Source of the DNA: Chloroflexota bacterium | GTDB taxonomy: Bacteria > Chloroflexota > Dehalococcoidia > DSTF01 > RBG-16-68-14 | DNA length: 5,716 bases | Reading direction: 5' to 3' | Assembly (NCBI GenBank): GCA_022563135.1 | Contig: JADFNZ010000100.1 | Span: 1 to 5,716, forward strand | Part shown: positions 1 through 4,615 of the stretch, piece by piece | Layout: the number at the start of each line of letters is the position of its first letter | How positions within the stretch are numbered: the stretch's first letter is position 1 | Translations under genes and position numbers: made by a program | The notes under the pieces: model-generated | Database searches by the model: none | What the model saw: only the letters and a program-made list of their open reading frames with translations | What the model was told of the DNA's origin: nothing

Positions 1-428
1 CAATCTATCCAAGTCGAAGACTCTTGTGGGAATTGTTCGGCGGCCAGTGGAACGAACCATTTCCAAGCTTCAGGTTGACCACAACTCTCTATAAGTTCTT
101 GGGGTATGAGCTCATCGCCTTCATCGTGCGTTATTACTACACAGTCCACCCAGATTGGATGTGCCTCTGGGTACAGCGCCGCGATCTGTTGGGTGATCTC
201 GTCTTGCTCTTGGACTTCGGGTGTTGTCGGCTCTGGTGTTTCGGTCGGTTCGGGAGTCGATGTCTCGGACCGCGATACGGCTGGTGGCGCGCTCTTGTCG
301 TCCTCCTTCTCTTCCTCGAAGGCGCTCGCGATAGCGCCGATGACGACTAGGACAACGAAGCCACTGATCACGATAGTTGCTGCCTTGCGCAGCTTCCCGC
401 GCCACAGAAATTTCTTTAGTCGTTCCAT
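1..428 (-). CDS. Unrecognised N-terminally membrane-anchored protein (partial, runs off left edge)
   Basis: An uninterrupted minus-strand frame runs from the ATG at 428-426 to the window edge: 142 codons without a stop, so the C-terminus is missing. The first 15 residues are basic (K5, K6, R10, K12, R14, K15). A hydrophobic segment follows at about residues 16-36 (VVLVVIGAIA), then an acidic patch (EEEKEDD, 38-44), a Ser/Thr/Pro/Glu linker (about 52-72, with TPEPTETPEP) and a soluble part from about 73 onward with C96, C116 and several Trp. The positive-inside rule suggests a cytoplasmic N-terminus and an external C-terminal domain. A weak purine-rich stretch (AGAGAGA) precedes the ATG. I do not recognise the family. 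Codon use is unlike the other genes: over the last 41 visible codons I count 15 with G or C in third position, against 36 of 41 in a CapA stretch. The domain layout is clear; the function is unknown. Confidence 0.7.
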   Translation of the reverse strand, partial: MERLKKFLWRGKLRKAATIVISGFVVLVVIGAIASAFEEEKEDDKSAPPAVSRSETSTPEPTETPEPTTPEVQEQDEITQQIAALYPEAHPIWVDCVVITHDEGDELIPQELIESCGQPEAWKWFVPLAAEQFPQESSTWID

Positions 429-525
429 CAATCTCTCTGCCTGATCATCGGCACTACGTGATGCCTGTATGGGTCAGGTGACGCAGGTGGTTTGGTATTT
501 GTCAAGTCTGGCGATTGTACGTGAG

Positions 526-747
526 TTATCGAACAGGCTGAACTTCGCGGACAGTCCCGTCGTCTCCAAGCTCCAACTCTTCCTCTGTGATGGCGCCCAT
601 CTGGAGGTTACGGATAACCCCGATGGGGACGCTGATGTCAAACTCCTCGCTGATATGCTCTCTTCCTTGGCGTGGACTGGGAACTTCGCCATCATCGTTC
701 GGCGCGATTGACGCCAGTGCTCGCTCTAGGTATTCCCTTCGCTGCGC
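526..747 (-). pseudogene. 5'-truncated coding remnant upstream of the membrane protein
   Basis: On the minus strand an open frame of 73 codons ends in TAA (528-526). It reads like real protein: alternating acidic and hydrophobic residues, with segments such as REYLERALASIAP, EEFDISVPIGVIRN and EEELELGDDG, and many codons beginning with G. There is no ATG or GTG before an internal ATG at about residue 50. The frame is closed upstream by a TGA (750-748) that belongs to a dispersed-repeat copy. I read this as the C-terminal end of a gene whose 5' part was lost at the repeat junction. It could instead be a tiny gene starting at the internal ATG, but that would be only 24 residues. The family is not recognised. 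The open frame on the plus strand over the same bases is judged a shadow. Confidence 0.45.
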
Positions 748-780
748 TCAGGGTGACAAGAGGGCGCTCAGGGTGACAAG
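735..780 (-). repeat. Partial dispersed repeat with duplicated tail
   Basis: This is one end of the dispersed repeat seen in full at 1999-2092: the CCCTTCGC and GCTCAGGGTGAC blocks are present but the other half is missing. The last 17 bases (GCGCTCAGGGTGACAAG) occur twice, at 744-760 and 764-780, giving a 20-base period. The block separates the minus-strand remnant from the CapA-like gene. Confidence 0.65.
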
Positions 781-854
781 CACAGCTGAAGGGTCTCACG
801 AAACTGACCAGCGTCTCGCCTGGCGCTCACGTAGCCGCCGCGGCGCCTGCGCGC

Positions 855-860
855 TACGCT
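855..860 (+). promoter_or_regulatory. Possible -10 box for a leaderless capA-like transcript
   Basis: TACGCT fits the TANNNT pattern of -10 boxes in high-GC bacteria and ends six bases before the GTG start at 867, so the first transcribed base would be about the start codon itself. There is no Shine-Dalgarno sequence upstream of that GTG, which fits a leaderless message. No convincing -35 box is present. The rest of 781-866 shows only a short inverted repeat (GTAGC/GCTAC). Weak evidence. Confidence 0.25.
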
Positions 861-866
861 GCCAGC

Positions 867-1934
867 GTGCGAATACTCGTCGCCCCCGCCATCGCACTCG
901 CTCTGCTCGCCGCCGCTTGTTCCGGTAGCGGCGTCGTGCCGCCCACGCCCGCGGCTGCTCCTACCGCGACCGCCCCTCCGTCGCCGACAGCCACCTCAAC
1001 GCCGGACCGCGTCGTCACCATCGCCGCTGTGGGCGACGTGATGCTGGGACGCAACCTGACCGGCTGGATGGAGGAGCGCGGCGCCTTCTACCCATTCGAG
1101 CGGATCGCTACGCTGTTGCAGGACGCTGACCTCACCGTGGCGAATCTGGAGGTCGCGCTGACGGAGCGGGGCGAGCCGCAGGATAAGGCCTACCTCTTTC
1201 GTGCGCCGCCGCGGTTCGCGGTGGGGCTGGCGAAGGCCGGGATCGACGTCGTATCGCTCGCGAACAACCACGTCGCCGACTACGGGCGCGAGGGCGTAGA
1301 GGACACGTTGGCGGCGCTCGATCAGATCGGTGTGCTGCACGCGGGCGCCGGGCTGAACGAAGCGGCGGCCCTCCGGCCCGCCTTCGCCGATGTGGACGGG
1401 CTCCGGATAGCCTTCCTGGCCTACACGGACATCCTGCGCAACACCTTCGCAAGCGGCGACAACTATGGCGTGGCGCAGGCCCAAGAGGAAGCGATCGCCG
1501 CCGGCGTGCGGGCGGCCCGTGAGCAGGCCGACGTGGTGGTAGTGATGCTCCACAGCGGTACTGAGTACGCGACCGCGCCCAATCCCGCACAACGGGGGTT
1601 CGCGCGCGCCGCGATCGATGCCGGGGCGCTGCTGGTGCTCGGCCATCATCCGCACGTGTTGCAGGGCTGGGAGCGCTACGGGGGCGGCCTGATCGTCTAC
1701 AGTCTGGGCGACTTCGTGTTCGACTTGGAGCACGACCCGCGCAACGTGCAGGAGCGCGCCTTCGAGACGGTCGTCCTCTACGTTACGCTCACGGTCGATG
1801 AGATACTGGAGGTGCGGCCGGAGCCGGTGGTAATCGATCTGCTGGAGGACCGGCCGCGGCCGCCGACGCCGGCGGAGGCCGCGGAGATCCTCGGCCGGCT
1901 CGATGCGCTACAGGAGATAGCACAGGCTCCCTAA
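867..1934 (+). CDS. CapA/PGA_cap family metallophosphatase-like lipoprotein
   Basis: 355 residues, starting at GTG. The N-terminus is a lipoprotein signal: a short hydrophobic stretch and lipobox LAAAC with C18 as the lipidated Cys. A Pro/Ala/Thr linker follows (about 21-46) that would hold the domain off the membrane. The rest matches the PGA_cap (CapA) fold of the calcineurin-like phosphoesterase superfamily: GDVMLGR (56-62), ANLE (93-96), SLANNHVADYG (130-140), LHSGTEY (228-234), GHHPHV (259-264) and YSLGDFVFD (278-286). D57, N94, N134, H135, H229, H261 and H263 are plausible metal or active-site residues. The family is named after CapA of poly-gamma-glutamate capsule synthesis, but no capB, capC or other capsule gene is visible, so a role in poly-gamma-glutamate is not supported. 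An envelope phosphoesterase of unknown substrate is the safest call. The start is chosen because it places the signal peptide correctly; there is no clear ribosome binding site. Confidence 0.9.
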   Translation: MRILVAPAIALALLAAACSGSGVVPPTPAAAPTATAPPSPTATSTPDRVVTIAAVGDVMLGRNLTGWMEERGAFYPFERIATLLQDADLTVANLEVALTERGEPQDKAYLFRAPPRFAVGLAKAGIDVVSLANNHVADYGREGVEDTLAALDQIGVLHAGAGLNEAAALRPAFADVDGLRIAFLAYTDILRNTFASGDNYGVAQAQEEAIAAGVRAAREQADVVVVMLHSGTEYATAPNPAQRGFARAAIDAGALLVLGHHPHVLQGWERYGGGLIVYSLGDFVFDLEHDPRNVQERAFETVVLYVTLTVDEILEVRPEPVVIDLLEDRPRPPTPAEAAEILGRLDALQEIAQAP

Positions 1935-1938
1935 CGAG

Positions 1939-2132
1939 TGCCTATGCAACGTAATGGGTATGAATGGAGCACTCTCAGCCTATCGAAGCGAGCAACCTGT
2001 CATGCTGAGCGCAGCGAAGCATCTCGCGCCCCGCGAGGGGTCAGACCCTTCGCGGAGTTCATCCATGAGCGGAGCGGAGGGCTCAGGGTGACCTCAGCGC
2101 TGCGCTTTCCACGGAATCAAGTTGCATAGGCA
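1939..2132. repeat. 194-bp segment bounded by a perfect 12-bp inverted repeat
   Basis: TGCCTATGCAAC at 1939-1950 is exactly inverted at 2121-2132 (GTTGCATAGGCA). Each copy lies directly after a TAA stop: four bases after that of the CapA-like gene and zero bases after that of the DUF1015 gene, which converge here. The segment encloses the dispersed repeat at 1999-2092. It may be a small non-autonomous element with terminal inverted repeats, or a symmetric 3'-end signal. No target-site duplication is visible in the flanks. The spacing (170 bases between arms) is too long for a simple intrinsic terminator. Confidence 0.5.
1999..2092 (+). repeat. Dispersed palindromic repeat, full copy
   Basis: The element starts GTCATGCTGAGC and ends GCTCAGGGTGAC, so its ends are inverted repeats matching at 10 of 12 positions. 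Inside, GCGAAG (2014-2019) can pair with CTTCGC (2048-2053) around a small hairpin CTCGCG-CCC-CGCGAG (2023-2037). The same architecture, with a different central hairpin, is found at 4988-5070. It belongs to the widespread intergenic repeat type whose translation gives ERSEAS/ERSEES strings, which are often miscalled as proteins. Confidence 0.75.
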
Positions 2133-3434
2133 TTAGTCGAACGCGTACAGCACAAGCCCCGTCGGCAGCTTGGGCGCGAAGTACGTGGACTTTCGCGGCA
2201 TCAGGTCGCCCGCGTCGGCGACTGCGAGCACCTGCTCCACCGGCGTGCCGTTGAGCAGGAAGGCGAGCGGCCAGCGCCCGGCCTCGACCTCTCGCAGCGC
2301 TTCCTGGGCGTCGTCCGTGTAGCCCTGGCTCTCGTTCGCGTCGTCGATGCGCAGCGTCTCCCGCAGCACGGCGTACTCCAGCACGTTGACGTCGAGCGTT
2401 TGCCAGGCGGCGGAGCGGTCCGGCATCAGCCGCTGGGCGGCGGCCGCATCGCGAAGCGTCAGCAGGTGAAGGCGCCCCTCCTCCAGCCCCAGCGCTCCGA
2501 ACGCGGTTCCAACTGTGCCGGCGGCGGTGAGCCTCGCGAGCAGGCGCAGCAACGCCGTGCCGTCGTAACTCTTGGGGGTGATGTCCTCGACGTAGAAGAA
2601 CCGTTCGAGCCGCTGCGGGAGGTCGGGAGGGAGCGACGGCGGCCGTACGAGGCGATGCGTCGGCAGGAGCGCCAGGCCGGCGTCCTCGACCGCAGTGAGC
2701 GCGACGAGCGCGAAGTTCTCCGGCTCCTCGCCCGACCAGACGGCGGCCTGCGCCCGTCGCTCGTCGCGGTAGGCGAGCGCCGTCTCGTAGCGGTGGTGGC
2801 CGTCGGCCATGTAGAGCGCGACGTCACGGAACGCGGTGGCGATCGGCTCGATCGTTGTGGGGTCGTCGATGACGTAGAGGGAGTGGCGCTGGCCGTCAGA
2901 CGTGCTTGCCTGAGCGTCCGGCTCTCCCTCAGCCTGCAGCAGGTGGCCGGCGCGCGCATCGGCATCCCGATAGAGCGCGAAGAGCGGGCTGACGTTCGTT
3001 CGGAGATGGCGAAGGAGCTGGAGGCGGTCCTCCTTCGGGGCGGCCATCGTCTCCTCGTGGGGGAGCATGACGCCGGCCTCCCAGGGCTCCAACCGTAGTC
3101 GGACCAAGAGCGCGGTCCTGGTGCGGGCTCTGCCCTCGTGCTCGAAGCGCTGCTTGTAGAGGTAGAGCGCGGGCCGCTCCTCTTGCGCAATGGCGCCGGT
3201 GCTGCAAAAGTCGCGCAGAGCGGCCGCGGCGCGCGTATAGCGGTTCTCGCCCGGGCTGTCGCTGTCGCGCGGCTCGCCGAGTTCCAGCCGGACGATATTG
3301 AACGAGCTGCGCTCGTGGAGGGCGCTCTGCTCCTCGCCGTCGATTACGTCGTAGGGAGGTGCGAGGACTGCGCTGAGGTCGCCGGCGACTTCCGCGCGGT
3401 AGCGCAGCCCGCGGAAGGGCCGGATCTCAGCCAT
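2133..3434 (-). CDS. DUF1015 family protein (COG4198-like)
   Basis: 433 residues, about full length for the family. Recognisable blocks are: an N-terminal IRPFRGLRY (4-12), APPYDVI (25-31), SFNIVRLELG (44-53), LPHEETMAAPKEDR (124-137) followed by NVSPLFALY (147-155), and the most diagnostic YMADGHHRYETAL (208-220); LPTHR lies at 257-261. These Gly/His/Arg-rich motifs are the conserved core of DUF1015. Some databases annotate the family as ParB/Spo0J-like, and in other bacteria it is often found near serine-biosynthesis genes; neither is shown here, since no serA or serC is visible. No signal peptide or membrane segment, so cytoplasmic. The ATG at 3434 is chosen because the family's N-terminal block begins right after it; no Shine-Dalgarno is evident. 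It converges with the CapA-like gene and diverges from the secreted protein. The family call is secure; the reaction is unknown. Confidence 0.92.
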   Translation of the reverse strand: MAEIRPFRGLRYRAEVAGDLSAVLAPPYDVIDGEEQSALHERSSFNIVRLELGEPRDSDSPGENRYTRAAAALRDFCSTGAIAQEERPALYLYKQRFEHEGRARTRTALLVRLRLEPWEAGVMLPHEETMAAPKEDRLQLLRHLRTNVSPLFALYRDADARAGHLLQAEGEPDAQASTSDGQRHSLYVIDDPTTIEPIATAFRDVALYMADGHHRYETALAYRDERRAQAAVWSGEEPENFALVALTAVEDAGLALLPTHRLVRPPSLPPDLPQRLERFFYVEDITPKSYDGTALLRLLARLTAAGTVGTAFGALGLEEGRLHLLTLRDAAAAQRLMPDRSAAWQTLDVNVLEYAVLRETLRIDDANESQGYTDDAQEALREVEAGRWPLAFLLNGTPVEQVLAVADAGDLMPRKSTYFAPKLPTGLVLYAFD

Positions 3435-3475
3435 GGGTGAGGCGGTAGGCGGGCTTCGTGTCCATCGACGCTGGG

Positions 3476-3484
3476 ACTATAGCA
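3476..3484 (-). promoter_or_regulatory. Possible extended -10 promoter of the DUF1015 gene
   Basis: Read on the minus strand this is TGCTATAGT: a TATAGT box (5 of 6 to TATAAT) with an upstream TG, the extended -10 arrangement. It would start transcription roughly 35 bases before the ATG at 3434. No good -35 box is found at the usual spacing, which extended -10 promoters can tolerate. Confidence 0.35.
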
Positions 3485-3608
3485 CGCGGCATACGCGGGA
3501 GCGAGGAAGATTACATAACGTAGTGAAGGTGAGTACTTGTGACCTTAGTGTAGAATTCGCGGCGCTCCCAGCCGAGACGTTCTGATGGTGTGTCCTGTGC
3601 GGCGAGGG

Positions 3609-3637
3609 TTGACACAAGGGCGTGAGTGGCGTATTCA
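3609..3637 (+). promoter_or_regulatory. Possible sigma70-type promoter of the secreted-protein gene
   Basis: A perfect TTGACA (-35, 3609-3614) is followed after 17 bases by TATTCA (3632-3637, 3 of 6 to TATAAT). Transcription would start near 3644, leaving a leader of about 43 bases with a strong ribosome binding site. The -35 box and spacing are good, the -10 box weak. Confidence 0.4.
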
Positions 3638-3675
3638 GATGTGGGTACGAAGCTTATGAGTGGTTGGGGTTCAGA

Positions 3676-3681
3676 AGGAGG
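3676..3681 (+). promoter_or_regulatory. Strong ribosome binding site that fixes the start at 3687
   Basis: AGGAGG, a perfect Shine-Dalgarno core, lies five bases before the ATG at 3687. It selects this ATG over an in-frame ATG at 3660. It is the only textbook ribosome binding site in the window; the other complete genes have none that is convincing. Confidence 0.85.
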
Positions 3682-3686
3682 GAGTA

Positions 3687-4307
3687 ATGATCAACAGAAC
3701 AGAAGGCGTCGCAAAGGGTAGGAGTATACTGCGGTGGGTCGCAGGCGGGGGCGTGCTGGCGATTGCCGTCCTGCTGGTGGGCCTGGCGCTGGCCGGTGGA
3801 ACGGCCCATGCAGCGGATGACGGCGTCTACACTGGTACGGCTTCGGTCGTGGAAGAGGGCCAGTGCGGCGGTGGAACAATTGCTATCACCGTGAGCGGGA
3901 ACACGATTACAAGCTTCATCGTCGACGGCAGCTTTGCCGGCGGAGTGCCGCTGAACGACTTCCAGCTGCTCCCGGATATCACGCTCACGATCACGGACGA
4001 TGTCGTAAGCGAGACGTTTGAGCCGTTGCCCGGAGTGCCGACAACGCTGGAAGCGACGTTCTCCGGCGACACCTTCACCGGTACGCTCGGCGTTGCGGAC
4101 CTGGACTGCGTCGGCATAGGCCTGTCGGCGACGCTCAGCGCTGCCGGCGATGCCGGCGATGCCGGCGACACTGGCGCTCCGGTGGCCGGCGTTGGTCCCA
4201 TCGGCGGCGCCTCGGGCATGACGCTCTGGGCCGTTATCGCGGGGGGTCTCGCCGTGTTTGGTTTGGCGGTGACCGGTGTTGGCGCGAGGATTGCGCGCAA
4301 GGCGTAG
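3687..4307 (+). CDS. Secreted beta-rich protein with C-terminal membrane anchor, function unknown
   Basis: 206 residues from the ATG behind the AGGAGG site. Residues 1-42 form a signal peptide: basic n-region (R13, R17), long hydrophobic core (LAIAVLLVGLALA, 24-36), and a signal peptidase I site after THA-type residues (TAHA, then ADDG). The mature part (about 43-150) is rich in Thr, Val, Gly and alternating beta-strand patterns, for example DGVYTGTASV and GTIAITVSGNTITSFIV, and has just two Cys (C60, C141), which could form a disulfide. This resembles small extracellular beta-sandwich proteins with GxYxGxT openings, but I cannot name a family. A short Ala-Gly-Asp repeat (153-161) and a flexible Gly/Pro stretch lead to a C-terminal hydrophobic helix (about 179-198) and a basic tail RIARKA. 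That layout is like sortase-type sorting signals, but no LPXTG motif is seen, so a plain membrane anchor is likelier. Single-gene unit: own promoter and terminator. Confidence 0.85.
   Translation: MINRTEGVAKGRSILRWVAGGGVLAIAVLLVGLALAGGTAHAADDGVYTGTASVVEEGQCGGGTIAITVSGNTITSFIVDGSFAGGVPLNDFQLLPDITLTITDDVVSETFEPLPGVPTTLEATFSGDTFTGTLGVADLDCVGIGLSATLSAAGDAGDAGDTGAPVAGVGPIGGASGMTLWAVIAGGLAVFGLAVTGVGARIARKA
4143..4169 (+). repeat. Three tandem 9-bp units coding Ala-Gly-Asp
   Basis: GCCGGCGAT, GCCGGCGAT and GCCGGCGAC follow one another in frame in the secreted-protein gene, encoding AGD three times just before the C-terminal anchor. The near-identical units suggest slippage, so copy number may vary between strains and set the length of the stalk. 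Confidence 0.8.
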
Positions 4308-4329
4308 TTTCTAACGACCGATCAATAGG

Positions 4330-4374
4330 GGAGCAGCCAGCCACGGTTTCGTGGCTGGCTGCTTCGGTTCTTTT
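4330..4374 (+). terminator. Intrinsic terminator of the secreted-protein gene
   Basis: A perfect 13-bp stem (GCAGCCAGCCACG 4333-4345 with 4350-4362) closes a GTTT loop and can extend by three more pairs including one G-U (4330-4365). It is followed by an interrupted T-rich tail (TTCGGTTCTTTT). It begins 22 bases after the stop codon, as expected for rho-independent termination. Confidence 0.85.
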
Positions 4375-4380
4375 CGGCTC

Positions 4381-4409
4381 TTGACAAAAGGATGGCGATC
4401 CTGTAGGAA
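4381..4409 (+). promoter_or_regulatory. Promoter of the candidate small RNA
   Basis: A perfect TTGACA (4381-4386) is followed after 17 bases by TAGGAA (4404-4409), close to the TAGGAT type of -10 box in high-GC bacteria. It lies just past the tail of the preceding terminator, so it would start a new transcription unit near 4415. The -35 box is convincing, the -10 box moderate. Confidence 0.5.
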
Positions 4410-4414
4410 AGTGA

Positions 4415-4571
4415 TAAGGTGTCTACGCCTAAGACTAGATGCGATCGTTTCCCCGGCCGCGGTTTCGCGGTCGTCACCTAACGTATCGGAGTGATTGACC
4501 CCTGGGGGACTAGTGTTCCCTGGGCCCGTAGCCCGTGCAGGCAGCCAGTTCGTATGGCTGCCTGCACGTTT
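4415..4571 (+). ncRNA. Candidate small non-coding RNA, about 155 nt
   Basis: The interval lies between a promoter (4381-4409) and a perfect terminator-like hairpin (4534-4571), and the next gene has its own promoter starting at the hairpin's foot. That makes it look like a free-standing transcript and not a leader. It has no convincing gene, but several local stems: CGGCCGCG-GTTT-CGCGGTCG (4454-4473, eight pairs with one G-U), GGGGAC-TAGT-GTTCCC (4505-4520, six pairs with one G-U), GGGC/GCCC (4522-4525 with 4531-4534, competing with the last stem), and the 14-bp 3' stem. AGGTG (4417-4421) can pair with CACCT (4475-4479) to close the 5' domain. I compared it from memory with 6S RNA, SRP RNA, tRNA and common riboswitches and recognised none. 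It could alternatively be a terminated leader of the HIT gene. Confidence 0.45.
4534..4571 (+). terminator. Terminator-like hairpin ending the candidate small RNA
   Basis: A perfect 14-bp stem (CGTGCAGGCAGCCA 4534-4547 with 4555-4568) closes a 7-base loop (GTTCGTA) and is followed by TTT. The T run is short, so termination efficiency is uncertain, but stem length and perfection are typical of an intrinsic terminator. Confidence 0.65.
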
Positions 4572-4598
4572 GACCGCCGTCGGCGCGCCGCCTAGAAT
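4570..4598 (+). promoter_or_regulatory. Promoter of the HIT family gene
   Basis: TTGACC (4570-4575, 5 of 6 to TTGACA) and TAGAAT (4593-4598, 5 of 6 to TATAAT) are separated by exactly 17 bases. This is the best-matched promoter in the window. Transcription would start near 4605, only about ten bases before the ATG at 4616, leaving a very short leader. The -35 box overlaps the T run of the preceding terminator hairpin. Confidence 0.65.
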
Positions 4599-4615
4599 GG
4601 GCGGCGACTCTGCCT

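Noticed and set aside
121..405. Minus-strand frame of 94 codons within the left region
   Set aside because: Out of frame with the 428 ATG; Arg-rich and low in hydrophobic order, whereas the chosen frame has a clean membrane segment and linker and no stop to the edge.
500..505. TTGACA on the minus strand upstream of the left membrane protein
   Set aside because: A perfect -35 box, but no -10 match at 16-18 bases downstream, so not called as a promoter.
469..711. Plus-strand 80-codon frame
   Set aside because: Antisense to the minus-strand remnant in the same codon phase; the minus reading has better coding character, though neither is certain.
996..1733. Long minus-strand frame opposite the CapA-like gene
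   Set aside because: Arises from high GC third positions; composition is His/Arg/Val-rich without family motifs, while the plus strand has a full set of PGA_cap motifs.
1938..2129. Plus-strand open frame with HAERSEAS string
   Set aside because: It is a translation of the dispersed repeat, a well-known source of false proteins; no ribosome binding site and it spans the inverted-repeat segment.
1934..2137. Target-site duplication around the 12-bp inverted repeat
   Set aside because: The flanks (AACGAG and TTAGTC) do not form a direct repeat; CTAA/TTAG are just the two stop codons in inverted orientation.
2400..3098. Long plus-strand frame opposite the DUF1015 gene
   Set aside because: Arg-rich shadow frame; the minus strand carries the DUF1015 motifs throughout.
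3660..3686. Upstream ATG for the secreted protein
   Set aside because: It would place the AGGAGG site inside the gene and add nine residues before a normal signal peptide; no ribosome binding site precedes it.
4415..4571. 6S RNA, SRP RNA, tRNA or a known riboswitch
   Set aside because: No long rod with central bubble, no SRP apical motif, no cloverleaf, and no conserved riboswitch core that I can recognise.
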